A DNA stretch of 64,000 nucleotides from Lysobacter gummosus (lineage in GTDB: Bacteria; Pseudomonadota; Gammaproteobacteria; Xanthomonadales; Xanthomonadaceae): the NCBI RefSeq assembly GCF_001442805.1, contig NZ_CP011131.1, forward strand, positions 1,178,001 through 1,242,000, read 5' to 3'. The notes below the pieces were generated by a model. The model saw only the letters and a program-made list of their open reading frames with translations, was not told the origin of the DNA and did no database searches. Below, piece after piece: positions 18,173 to 26,444 of the stretch (the first letter of the stretch is position 1; each line of letters starts with the position of its first letter). The position numbers and the translations under genes are program-made.

Positions 18173-19141
18173 ATGACCAACAAGGTCAAGGTCGGCATAG
18201 ACGAATGGTTGGCGGGCGATGCGGGTCGGGTCAGCCTGATGACCGATGGTTTGAACGGTTGTGTCGCGGTGGCGCTGGCGGGCAACGGCAAGGTCGCGCT
18301 GTCGCACGTGTCTTCGGACTGCGACAGCGAAGAGCAATGGGCGAAGTACAAGCCCAAGCTCGACAGCGCGCTGGAGGCCTCGGGCCTGGGCACGTTGAGC
18401 GGACAGTCGGCGGTGTTGGTCTGCAAGCAGGGCGGCGACGCGACCGGTAAGGAAGCGTTCTTGCCCGGCAAGCTCAAGGCTTGGCTCGAGAGCAAGGGCA
18501 TGAATGTGGAGGTTCACCAGGACGCAGGTTGTTCCATCGCCGCGGCCGGCTGCGGCTTGAAGAAGTACGCGAACGGCGACGACTATAGCTACGGCTATCA
18601 GAACTCGATGACGCCGGGCGTGGAGTTGTCGCACGACGGTCGTTTGATCAGCCCCATGCCCGCTGGCGAAAAGAAACCGTTGCCGGTGGACCTCGCCTAC
18701 CGTGGCGCCAATCTGGACGCCGCGCCTACCGCCGAGCGGGCCGCGCATCCGCAGCACGCGTTGTACGAGCAGATACTCAGCAAGATTCCGCCCGAACGGG
18801 TCAATGAAGAAAGCGCGGAAGACCTGAAGTATTCCGAACACGCCCGCAACCTGGCCGCGGCGCTGACGGTGGAATGCGTGCGCAATGGAATCGGTTCGGT
18901 GGATCGCCTGGCGTTTTCGGGCGAAGGCGCCTACACCCGGGCCTTCGCCGTCAACGGCAGCGCCGAGCGGCCCGAGCTGATGCGCCAGGTCAGCGTCGAT
19001 CTGAACGCTACCTTGGACAAATCGATGGCCGCGCTGAGCGGCGAAGCCCTCCGGCTGCATAACGAGCGGGTGCAGCAGGCCGCGCAGACGCCGACGCTCA
19101 CACCGACCGTGGAGGTGGCGACCTCGAGCAAGACGATGTAG
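18173..19141 (+). CDS. Predicted type IV secretion effector: XVIPCD tail with CheD/CNF-like deamidase head
   Basis: This protein has 322 residues, no signal peptide, and GAGGGCAGG just before the ATG. The C-terminal third (about 190-295) fits the XVIPCD, the domain by which xanthomonad VirD4 recognises effectors: AHPQHALYEQI, then NLAAALTVECVRNGI, VDRLAFS, AFAVNG and VSVDLNATLDKSMAAL, followed by a Gln/Thr-rich tail. At the N-terminus TDGLNGCVAVALAG (Cys30) and ALSHVSSD (His45) resemble the L-x-G-C...His signature of glutamine deamidases such as CheD, CNF1 and BLF1; the Cys-His spacing of 15 equals that of CNF1. The predicted activity, deamidation of a target glutamine, is inference. No adjacent lipoprotein-type immunity gene is visible, which may point to a non-bacterial target. 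Confidence 0.68.
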   Translation: MTNKVKVGIDEWLAGDAGRVSLMTDGLNGCVAVALAGNGKVALSHVSSDCDSEEQWAKYKPKLDSALEASGLGTLSGQSAVLVCKQGGDATGKEAFLPGKLKAWLESKGMNVEVHQDAGCSIAAAGCGLKKYANGDDYSYGYQNSMTPGVELSHDGRLISPMPAGEKKPLPVDLAYRGANLDAAPTAERAAHPQHALYEQILSKIPPERVNEESAEDLKYSEHARNLAAALTVECVRNGIGSVDRLAFSGEGAYTRAFAVNGSAERPELMRQVSVDLNATLDKSMAALSGEALRLHNERVQQAAQTPTLTPTVEVATSSKTM

Positions 19142-19194
19142 GCGGACGAACGCTGTCGGGCGGGCGCGATATCGCATCGCGCGCCCCGCAAAAG

Positions 19195-19222
19195 AAAACG
19201 GAGCGCCGAAGCGCTCCGTTTT
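19195..19222. terminator. Bidirectional terminator between the effector gene and metK
   Basis: AAAACGGAGCG-CCGAAG-CGCTCCGTTTT is an 11-bp stem with A/T tails on both arms, placed between two convergent genes. It serves metK on the minus strand and the effector on the plus strand. Confidence 0.88.
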
Positions 19223-19247
19223 CGTCGATCGGGCAGAGCCGGGCGGC

Positions 19248-20471
19248 TTACTTCTTCAGCCCGGCATCCTTGCGCAGCTCGTCGGCCTTGTCGGTCTTTT
19301 CCCACGAGAACGCGGTCGCCGTGTGCTTCTTGCCGGCGGCGTCGACGTAGCTGACTTCCTTCGGCTTGCGGCCGAAGTGGCCGTAGGCGGCGGTCAGCTG
19401 GTACACCGGGTGGATCAGGTCGAGCATCTTCACGATGCCGTACGGGCGCAGGTCGAAGTGCTTGCGGATCAGCTTCTCGATCTTGTCGTCGCTGATCTTG
19501 CCGGTGCCGAAGGTGGTGACCGAGATCGAGGTCGGCTCGGCCACGCCGATGGCGTAGGAGACCTGCACTTCGCACTTGTCGGCCAGGCCCGCGGCGACGA
19601 TGTTCTTGGCCACGTAGCGCGCGGCGTAAGCGGCCGAACGATCGACCTTGGACGGATCCTTGCCCGAGAACGCGCCGCCGCCGTGACGGGCCATGCCGCC
19701 GTAGCTGTCGACGATGATCTTGCGGCCGGTCAGGCCGCAGTCGCCGACCGGGCCGCCGATCACGAAGATGCCGGTCGGGTTGATGTGCACCTTGTTCTTG
19801 GGCAGCTTGTCCAGCCACGCCTTGGGCAGCACCGGCTTGAGGATGTGCTCGTACACGCCCTCGACCAGATCCTTCTGCTTGATGCCCGGATCGTGCTGGG
19901 TGGACAGAACCACCGCGTCGAGGCCGGCGACCTTGTGCTCGGCGTCGTAGCGCAGGGTGACCTGCGACTTCGCGTCCGGACGCAGCCAGGGCAGCTTGGA
20001 GTTCTTCTGCTTGCGGATCTTGGCCTGCTGCTCGACCAGGCGGTGCGAGTAGTAGATCGGCGCCGGCATGTATTCCGGCGCTTCGTTGCAGGCGTAGCCG
20101 AACATCAGGCCCTGGTCGCCCGCGCCTTGTTCTTCCGGCTTCTTGCGATCCACGCCGGCGGCGATGTCCGGCGACTGCTTGCCGAGCATGTTGATGATCG
20201 CGCAGGTGTGGCCGTCGAAGCCGACGTTGGAATTGTTGTAGCCGATCTCGTTGATGACCTTGCGGGCCAGGCCTTCGATATCGACCCACGCGCTGGTGGT
20301 CACTTCGCCGGCGACGATGGCCGCGCCGGTCTTGACCAAGGTTTCGCAGGCCACGCGCGCGCGCTTGTCCTGGGCCAGGATGGCGTCGAGGACGGCGTCG
20401 GAAATCTGGTCGGCGATCTTGTCCGGATGGCCTTCGGATACGGACTCGGAAGTGAACAGGTAGCTGGACAT
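19248..20471 (-). CDS. metK: S-adenosylmethionine synthetase
   Basis: The enzyme makes SAM from methionine and ATP and feeds all methyltransferases and the AhcY/MetF cycle. The product has 407 residues, slightly longer than E. coli MetK. Conserved segments are [15 protein letters not shown] at the N-terminus (ATP and metal binding), [12 protein letters not shown] in the middle, and the phosphate loop [19 protein letters not shown]. The start at 20471 is supported by GAAGGA upstream. Upstream on the minus strand TATCAT may be the -10 box. I see no SAM riboswitch in this leader, unlike the SAH riboswitch on ahcY. Confidence 0.97.
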   Translation of the reverse strand: MSSYLFTSESVSEGHPDKIADQISDAVLDAILAQDKRARVACETLVKTGAAIVAGEVTTSAWVDIEGLARKVINEIGYNNSNVGFDGHTCAIINMLGKQSPDIAAGVDRKKPEEQGAGDQGLMFGYACNEAPEYMPAPIYYSHRLVEQQAKIRKQKNSKLPWLRPDAKSQVTLRYDAEHKVAGLDAVVLSTQHDPGIKQKDLVEGVYEHILKPVLPKAWLDKLPKNKVHINPTGIFVIGGPVGDCGLTGRKIIVDSYGGMARHGGGAFSGKDPSKVDRSAAYAARYVAKNIVAAGLADKCEVQVSYAIGVAEPTSISVTTFGTGKISDDKIEKLIRKHFDLRPYGIVKMLDLIHPVYQLTAAYGHFGRKPKEVSYVDAAGKKHTATAFSWEKTDKADELRKDAGLKK

Positions 20472-20722
20472 CGGTCGAATATCCTTCGATTCGGATAAAA
20501 AGATGGCCGCCTATGATACAGGCTCGGCCGGGAGCGCGCATTGTGCCGTGCCTCGGGGTTGTCCGGGCGTTAAGCGGTCCCTGAACGCCTGACCGGATTG
20601 GGCCTTTGGGGGGAGGCTGGATGCGGTGGCGCATGGGAAGCTGTCCGGGCATGCCAGGAAGGCGCGTCGATTGGCGTTTTTGTCCTTCCAGGCTGCGTTG
20701 TTCAGGCCGGGTCAGGGCTGTC

Positions 20723-22552
20723 ATGGGACTGACCCGAAACCGCCATGTGGCTGTCGCCGCGCCCGCTCAGGCTGCGCGGCATACCGCCGCCCTTGATGCG
20801 ACGACACCGATGCTGCACTTCGAACGCCGACTGGAAGAACGCTTCCCCCAATGGTTCCGTGGTCGCCGGGCCGTGCTGACCCGACCCTTGATCCGGACCA
20901 TCGGGCGTTGGTCGAAATTCGACCACATCGACCAATTCCTGGCCGAGACCACCCACCTCAAGGATTTCGCCTTCGTCAGCGCCTCGCTGGACTTCGTCCA
21001 GGCGCGTTACCTGGTGGAGCCGGCCGAGCTGCAGCGCATTCCGCGCAGCGGCCGGCTGCTGATCGTGGCCAATCATCCCTCCGGCGCGGTCGATGCGCTG
21101 GCCCTGCTCGACGCGGTCGGGCAGGTGCGCCGCGACGTCAAGATCGTCGCCAACGATCTGCTGCTGGCGCTGGACGGGCTGCAGGGCCTGCTGCTGCCGG
21201 TGCGCATCCTCGGCGGCCGGCCCAGCGCCGAGAGCCTGCACGCCATCGAGGCGGCGCTCAACGAAGAACAATGCGTGATCGTGTTCCCGGCCGGCGAAGT
21301 CGCCCGCCTGGGCCTGCGCGGGGTCACCGACGGGCGCTGGCAGCGCGGCTTCCTGCGCTTCGCCCGCCGCACCGATGCGCCGGTGCTGCCGGTGCGGATC
21401 GAGGCGCGCAATTCGGCGCTGTTCTACGGCGCCTCGGCCCTGTTCAAGCCGGTCGGCACGGCCTTGCTGGCGCGCGAGATGTTCGCCCGCCGCGCGCGCC
21501 GCATCGCCCTGCGCATCGGCCGCCCGCTGCATCTGCCGGCCGACGGCAACCCCAACCAGTTGCTGCGCGAGGTGCGCTCGGAGCTGCATGCGATCGGCAC
21601 GCCGCGCGAGCGCGCCGCGCCGGTCGGGCCCGAGCCGCTGATCGACCCGGTCGATCCGGTCCAGGTCCGCGCCGGCGTGGAGGCCATGGAATCGTTGGGC
21701 CAGACCACCGACGGCAAGCAGATCCGGGTCGGCACCCTGCGCCCGGGCGCGCCGCTGCTGCGCGAGATCGGCCGCCTGCGCGAGCTGACTTTCCGCGCGG
21801 TCGGCGAGGGCACCGGCCAGCGCCTGGACGTGGACATCTACGACAGCTGGTACGAGCACATCGTGCTGTGGGACGAGGCCGAGCAGAAGATCGCCGGCGC
21901 CTACCGCATCGCCCGCGGCAACCGCGTGCTGGCCGAGCGCGGCCTGGCCGGGCTCTACACCGCGTCCTTGTTCCGCTACGCCGACGACGCGGTGCCGCGC
22001 CTGGCCCAGGGCATGGAACTGGGCCGCAGCTTCGTCGCGCCGGAATACTGGAACAGCCGCAGCATCGATTATCTGTGGCAGGGCATCGGCGCCTATCTGC
22101 TGCGCAATCAGGGCGTGCGTTATCTGTTCGGGCCGGTGTCGATCAGCGCCGCGCTGCCGCCGGACGCGCGCGAGCAGATCGTCGCCTACTACGCGCGCTA
22201 CTACGGCAACCTGGATTCGGAAGCGTTCTCCAAGCAGCCGTTCGTGTATCGCGCCGCGCCGCCGAAGTTCGACGAACTCGACGCCGCCACCGCGTTCCGC
22301 GTGCTCAAGAACAATCTCGATGCGCTCGGCACCAGCGTGCCGATGCTCTACAAGCAGTACACCGACCTGTGCGAACCCGGCGGTGCGCGCTTCCTCGCCT
22401 TCGGCGTGGATCCGGCGTTCAGCGACGCGGTCGATGGCCTGATCGAAGTGGACCTGCAGTTGCTGCGCCCGAAGAAGCGCGAGCGCTATCTCAGCGCCGC
22501 CTCGCAGCGCGCCGAAGCCAACGCGCAATCGGACGCCGCCGTAGACACCTGA
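20723..22552 (+). CDS. Fused lysophospholipid acyltransferase / GNAT-like N-acyltransferase (OlsF-like)
   Basis: This protein has about 609 residues with two acyltransferase halves. The N-terminal half is PlsC-like: the acyltransferase box NHPSGAVDAL, then LLLPVRILGGRPS and the box FPAGEVARLG. The C-terminal half (from about residue 350) is a GNAT-like module of the OlsB type: LRELTFRAVGEGTG, YDSWYEHIVLWD, AGAYRIARG, then a fold ending with LYKQYTDLCEPGGARFL. Such PlsC-GNAT fusions include OlsF, which makes ornithine lipids, the C-terminal part adding the first N-linked chain and the N-terminal part the second. The ornithine-lipid role is inference. Start choice is uncertain: ATGs at 20606, 20723 and 20810 are in frame, and conservation becomes clear only from 20810. 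The LpxH-like gene follows 24 nt later. Confidence 0.8.
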   Translation: MGLTRNRHVAVAAPAQAARHTAALDATTPMLHFERRLEERFPQWFRGRRAVLTRPLIRTIGRWSKFDHIDQFLAETTHLKDFAFVSASLDFVQARYLVEPAELQRIPRSGRLLIVANHPSGAVDALALLDAVGQVRRDVKIVANDLLLALDGLQGLLLPVRILGGRPSAESLHAIEAALNEEQCVIVFPAGEVARLGLRGVTDGRWQRGFLRFARRTDAPVLPVRIEARNSALFYGASALFKPVGTALLAREMFARRARRIALRIGRPLHLPADGNPNQLLREVRSELHAIGTPRERAAPVGPEPLIDPVDPVQVRAGVEAMESLGQTTDGKQIRVGTLRPGAPLLREIGRLRELTFRAVGEGTGQRLDVDIYDSWYEHIVLWDEAEQKIAGAYRIARGNRVLAERGLAGLYTASLFRYADDAVPRLAQGMELGRSFVAPEYWNSRSIDYLWQGIGAYLLRNQGVRYLFGPVSISAALPPDAREQIVAYYARYYGNLDSEAFSKQPFVYRAAPPKFDELDAATAFRVLKNNLDALGTSVPMLYKQYTDLCEPGGARFLAFGVDPAFSDAVDGLIEVDLQLLRPKKRERYLSAASQRAEANAQSDAAVDT

Positions 22553-22576
22553 CCCCGCCGCCAACGAGAACGTGTC

Positions 22577-23404
22577 ATGAGTCCTGCCTCGATCACTCAG
22601 TTAACGGTACGTCGTCGAGCAGTATTCGTTTCGGATGTGCATTTGGGGTCCAAGCATTGCCACGCTGCGGAGTTTGCTGATTTTCTGCAGAATCTGCGTT
22701 GCGATCGCTTGTATTTGGTCGGCGACATCGTCGATCTGTGGTGGATGGCGCAGCGGCGCGCGGCCTGGGGCGCGGCGCAGTACCGGGTGGTCGAGGCGCT
22801 GCACGCGCTGGTCCGCGCCGGTACCGAGTTGATCTACGTGCCGGGCAACCACGACCGCTCGGTGCGCCGCTTCTGCGGCCTGGTGCTGCCGCGCATGCAG
22901 GTGCGCCGGCGCGCGATCCACCTCACCGCCGACGGCCGCCGCCTGCTGGTCACCCACGGCGACGACTACGACACCGTGACCCAGTTCGGCGGCATGCAGG
23001 AGAAGTTCGGCGACTGGCTGTACGACCGCATCCTCACCAGCAACCAGCTGACCAACCGGGTGCGCCGCCGTTTCGGCTTGCGCTACTGGTCGCTGGCCGA
23101 TTTCCTGAAACGCCAGAGCGGCGCGGCCGAGCGCTACATCTCGCGTTTCGTCCAGGCCGGCTTGAGCGATGCGAAGCAGCGCGGCCTGGACGGCATCGTC
23201 TGCGGCCATATCCACCGCGCGGCGCTGTTCGAACGCGACGGGTGCGTGTACGCCAACGATGGCGACTGGGTCGAAAGCCTGACGGCGCTGGCGGAAGATC
23301 CCGATGGCACCTTGCGCCTTCTGGCGCATACCGGCGAGACCTTGGCGATGCTGCCGGCGCGGCCGTTGCGGATGGCGGCGGCGGAGTTGCCGCATGCGGC
23401 TTGA
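22577..23404 (+). CDS. UDP-2,3-diacylglucosamine diphosphatase-like metallophosphoesterase
   Basis: This protein has 275 residues of the calcineurin-like phosphoesterase fold. The metal-binding blocks occur in order: SDVHLGS (residues 19-25), GDIVDLWW (near 50), GNHDRSVRRF (near 90), THGDDYD (near 127) and GHIHRA (near 210). GDIVDLWW and the overall layout match the LpxH/LpxG-like branch that hydrolyses UDP-2,3-diacylglucosamine in lipid A synthesis. xanthomonads usually have a separate canonical LpxH, so this may be the second, related enzyme acting on another phospho-substrate. It follows the acyltransferase gene by 24 nt and is probably cotranscribed; both touch envelope lipids. A 97-bp palindrome follows downstream. 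Confidence 0.82.
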   Translation: MSPASITQLTVRRRAVFVSDVHLGSKHCHAAEFADFLQNLRCDRLYLVGDIVDLWWMAQRRAAWGAAQYRVVEALHALVRAGTELIYVPGNHDRSVRRFCGLVLPRMQVRRRAIHLTADGRRLLVTHGDDYDTVTQFGGMQEKFGDWLYDRILTSNQLTNRVRRRFGLRYWSLADFLKRQSGAAERYISRFVQAGLSDAKQRGLDGIVCGHIHRAALFERDGCVYANDGDWVESLTALAEDPDGTLRLLAHTGETLAMLPARPLRMAAAELPHAA

Positions 23405-23475
23405 GTGGGTTGGCTAAGGCGTTGCGGCTGAGCTAAGCGGGACCTGGACGTCTTCAAGTCTTCAGCGCCATCTCT

Positions 23476-23572
23476 CCAGGCCGTCATTCCCGCGAAGGCG
23501 GGAATCCAGTGCCTTTCGTGCGAGAGCGTTTGAAGTCACTGGATTCCCGCCTTCGCGGGAATGACGGCCTGG
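23476..23572. repeat. 97-bp dispersed palindrome
   Basis: The 36-bp arms run from CCAGGCCGTCATTCCCGCG to its exact complement and are separated by about 25 nt. Each arm contains the smaller palindrome ATTCCCGC-GAAG-GCGGGAAT. This CGCGAAGGCGGGAATCCAG unit is a well-known intergenic repeat of proteobacterial genomes. It lies between convergent genes and may also act as a transcript end. Confidence 0.85.
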
Positions 23573-23702
23573 GGAGGGCCGCGGTTTTCTGGACGACGTG
23601 AAACTCAGGCGAGGCACCGAACCGCTTCGCACCACGCCACACCAGATCGCATCGAACCGCACCGATCAGTGGCCTGCAACCACCCCGCACCCCGCACCCC
23701 AC

Positions 23703-24404
23703 TCAACCGCCCCCAATCGCCCGCCGCAACGCCGCCCTGGCCAGCAACCGCGTCGAATCCAGCGTAGGCAGCGACGAATTCGCATCGTCGATGATCAACG
23801 GAATCTCGGTGCACCCAAGCACCACCGCATCGCAGCCCTGCGCCTTCAGGCCGTCGATCGCCTGCTGGAAGTACGCCACCGTCTCCGGCTTGAACTCGCC
23901 GTACACCAGTTCGTCCATGATCAGCCGCCCGATCCGCTCGCGCTGCTCCGCCGGCGGCCGCACGAATTCCAGGCCGCGCGCGCCGAGCTTGTCCGGATAC
24001 ACCGCGCTGTCGACCAGCCATTGCGTGCCGGTGAGGCCGATGCGGCGAAACCCGCGCTCCACCGCCGCCTGCGCTACCACTTCGGCGATATGCAGCCACG
24101 GCAGCGGCGAGCGCGGCAGCACGTAGTCCATGGCCTGATGAATGGTGTTGTCCGGACAGATCAGGAACTGCGCGCCGGCCGCGGCGAGCTTGCGCGCCGA
24201 AGACAGCATCAACTCGCCGACGCCGTCGATATCGCCGCGATCCAGGCACACCACGTAGTCGGCCAGCGAATGCGTATGCAGCGCGATCTGCGGATGCGCA
24301 TGCGGCCCGAGCAGACGCGCGCCTTCGCTGCAGATGGTCCGATAACACAAGGCGGCGCCTTCGGCCGAACAGGCGACGATGCCGATGGAAGCGGGATCGG
24401 ACAT
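23703..24404 (-). CDS. Aspartate/glutamate racemase family protein
   Basis: This protein has 233 residues from the ATG at 24404. Family features are the N-terminal strand ASIGIVACSAEGA, FLICPDNTIHQAMD near residue 85, and VVLGCTEIPLII near residue 195. These flank the two catalytic positions of cofactor-independent Asp/Glu racemases. The second Cys (LGCTE) is in place. At the first site the usual C-x-NT is replaced by C-PD-NT, so the Cys is shifted by one residue; the enzyme may belong to a subgroup with another substrate. The product could supply D-amino acids for cell-wall or secondary metabolism. A divergent spacer with a palindromic repeat separates it from the next gene. Confidence 0.8.
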   Translation of the reverse strand: MSDPASIGIVACSAEGAALCYRTICSEGARLLGPHAHPQIALHTHSLADYVVCLDRGDIDGVGELMLSSARKLAAAGAQFLICPDNTIHQAMDYVLPRSPLPWLHIAEVVAQAAVERGFRRIGLTGTQWLVDSAVYPDKLGARGLEFVRPPAEQRERIGRLIMDELVYGEFKPETVAYFQQAIDGLKAQGCDAVVLGCTEIPLIIDDANSSLPTLDSTRLLARAALRRAIGGG

Positions 24405-24459
24405 GGGGGCTCCTGAAAGTGGGAACGTGGATTCGCGTGCACGGCCATTTTGCCGAAAT

Positions 24460-24555
24460 CCTTCGTGGGAGGCGGCACAAGTCGCGACCGCGGGGGCTCG
24501 TTTACGCGGCCGCTGCGATGTCGCTGTCGCGGCTTGCGCCGTTCCGACACGAAGG
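24460..24555. repeat. Imperfect palindromic repeat
   Basis: Outer arms CCTTCGTG and CACGAAGG enclose a longer imperfect pair, GGGAGGCGGCACAAGTCGCGAC and its partner GTCGCGGCTTGCGCCGTTCC. The pattern is that of the xanthomonad repeat GTGGGAGCGGCTT-type elements. It fills most of the divergent spacer 24405-24625. Confidence 0.6.
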
Positions 24556-24625
24556 AAATCAAGGGAATCGCCGCGAAAAACGAAAAACAAACGCCCGTTT
24601 CGAGCCGCCCCGGTAGCATTCGCGG

Positions 24626-25717
24626 ATGGATTCACTGACCCAGATCGTGCTCGGCGCCGCGCTGAGCGCCGCCATCGCCCCTGCCGGACATCGCCGCGCG
24701 GCCCTGCTCGCGGGGGCGGCGCTGGGCACCTTGCCCGATCTCGACGTCATCCCCGTCAACCTGCTGACCGACGATCCGGTCGCGCGCATGACCTGGCATC
24801 GCAGCCTCAGCCATTCGCTGCTGGTGCTGCCGTTCGTGGCCTGGGCGATCTGGGGCTGGTGCCGCGCGCGCGGCGGGCGTGTCGCGCAATCGCCGACGCG
24901 CTGGTTCTGGGCGATGCAGGCGGCGCTGCTGACGCATCCGGTGCTCGACGCGTTCACCGTCTACGGCACCCAGTTGCTGTGGCCGTTGCCGCTCAAGCCG
25001 GTGATGTGGTCGAGCATCTTCATCATCGATCCGCTGTACACGGTGTGGTTGCTGATCGCCTGCATCTGGGCCTGGTTCGCGCGCGAGCGCCGCTCGGCGC
25101 AGCCGGCGCTGGTGCTCGGGCTGGCCTTGAGCTCGCTGTACATGGGCGGCTCGCTGTGGGCCAAGCACCGGGTAGAGCACGACGCCGAACAGGCGCTGGC
25201 CAGGCTGGGCCTGGAGAACGCGCCGCGTTTCTCCACGCCGATGCCGTTCAACACCTTGTTGTGGCGGGTGGTGGCGATGACGCCGGGCGGCTTCGTCGAG
25301 GGCGAGCGTTCTCTGGTCGCCGATCGCGGGCCGATGCAGTTCCGCGTCTATGCCTCCGACGCGCCGGCCTACAGCCAGGTCAGCGGATATCCCGCCGTGC
25401 ACCGGTTGCAGTGGTTCAACCACGGCTTCATGAAAGCCGAAGAACAGGGCGGGCGCCTGCTGCTCAGCGATCTGCGCATGGGCGCGGAACCCGACTACAG
25501 CTTCCGCTTCGCTGTGGCCGAGCGCGACGGCGAATCCTGGCGCGAGATCGAGCCGGAGCAACTGCAGTGGCCCTGGGAAGCGGCGGACAAGCTGCCGGCG
25601 ATGTGGACGCGGATCTGGAGCGAGCCGGCGATCGCCGCCGATACCGCCATGGACGCGCATCGGCTGCAGCATGCGACCGCGATGCGCGCGCCGGCTCACA
25701 GCGATGCGTTGAAGTGA
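24626..25717 (+). CDS. YdjM-type membrane-bound metal-dependent hydrolase
   Basis: This protein has 363 residues. The N-terminal half carries the family pattern of PF04307: MDSLTQIVLGAALSAAI, GTLPDLDVIP, HRSLSHSLLV and HPVLDAFTVYG, with conserved Asp and His residues on four or five membrane helices. The C-terminal 170 residues are soluble and end with a variable tail. Members are called inner-membrane metal-dependent hydrolases, but no substrate is known; E. coli YdjM is LexA-controlled. No LexA box was recognised here. The gene stands alone. Confidence 0.85.
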   Translation: MDSLTQIVLGAALSAAIAPAGHRRAALLAGAALGTLPDLDVIPVNLLTDDPVARMTWHRSLSHSLLVLPFVAWAIWGWCRARGGRVAQSPTRWFWAMQAALLTHPVLDAFTVYGTQLLWPLPLKPVMWSSIFIIDPLYTVWLLIACIWAWFARERRSAQPALVLGLALSSLYMGGSLWAKHRVEHDAEQALARLGLENAPRFSTPMPFNTLLWRVVAMTPGGFVEGERSLVADRGPMQFRVYASDAPAYSQVSGYPAVHRLQWFNHGFMKAEEQGGRLLLSDLRMGAEPDYSFRFAVAERDGESWREIEPEQLQWPWEAADKLPAMWTRIWSEPAIAADTAMDAHRLQHATAMRAPAHSDALK

Positions 25718-25925
25718 GCTGAGCCGCGTTGTTCAGCGCCTCGTTCGGCCGTTCGGATCGGGCACGGCCTGCATGCATCCGCCTAGCGGCTCGTGCTATC
25801 GGCGGGGATTCAAAATTGCATAATCCGAACGCTGCGGCATTGCGCGCGCAAACAGGCTATGGCCTGATGCCTGCGCAGCGGCGGGGCGTCGCGGCAACGC
25901 ACGTCAGAGACTTCCGAGGTACACC

Positions 25926-26414
25926 ATGCATCACCTTCTGCACCGGCTCGCGCTGGCCGCGATCCTGGTCGCGGCGCTGGCCGGCGGCGGTTGCGCGACC
26001 TTCGCGCGCGGCTCCACCCAGGCCCTGACCATCGACAGCCTGCCGGGTGGGGCGACCGTGTCGCTGTCCAACGGCGAGCGCTGCTCGACGCCGTGCACGC
26101 TCAAACTCAAGCGCAAGCATCCTGTGGCGGTGGAGCTGTGCAAGCCCGGTTACCGGCAGGCGACGGCGCAGGTGCGCAGCAAAGTGGGCAGCGGCGGCGC
26201 GGCCGGGCTGGCCGGCAATCTGCTGATCGGCGGATTGGTCGGTGCTGGCGTTGACGCGGCCACCGGCGCGGCCAAGGATCTGAATCCCAACGTGGTCGCC
26301 GTGTTGTTGCTCGAAGAGGCGCCCGGCTGCAGGGTGCCGCAGTTTCCGGCTGTGCCCGAGCACGGGCAGACGCCGGACGAGTACGCCAAAGAGAAGAGCA
26401 AGCACAAGAAATAA
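25926..26414 (+). CDS. PEGA-like lipoprotein
   Basis: This protein has 162 residues. The signal peptide ends in a lipobox, LAGGGC, so the protein is probably lipid-anchored. After the Cys comes a PEGA-like unit (LTIDSLPGGATVSLSNGERC) followed by TPCTLKLKRKHPVAVEL. The middle has a Gly-rich hydrophobic stretch (GLAGNLLIGGLVGAGVDAAT) and the end is Lys-rich. PEGA domains occur in surface and envelope proteins of unknown role. GAGG lies 8 nt upstream of the ATG. It converges with dusB. Confidence 0.75.
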   Translation: MHHLLHRLALAAILVAALAGGGCATFARGSTQALTIDSLPGGATVSLSNGERCSTPCTLKLKRKHPVAVELCKPGYRQATAQVRSKVGSGGAAGLAGNLLIGGLVGAGVDAATGAAKDLNPNVVAVLLLEEAPGCRVPQFPAVPEHGQTPDEYAKEKSKHKK

Positions 26415-26444
26415 GCGAGGGCGCCCAAGGCCGCCGCTCGCAAC

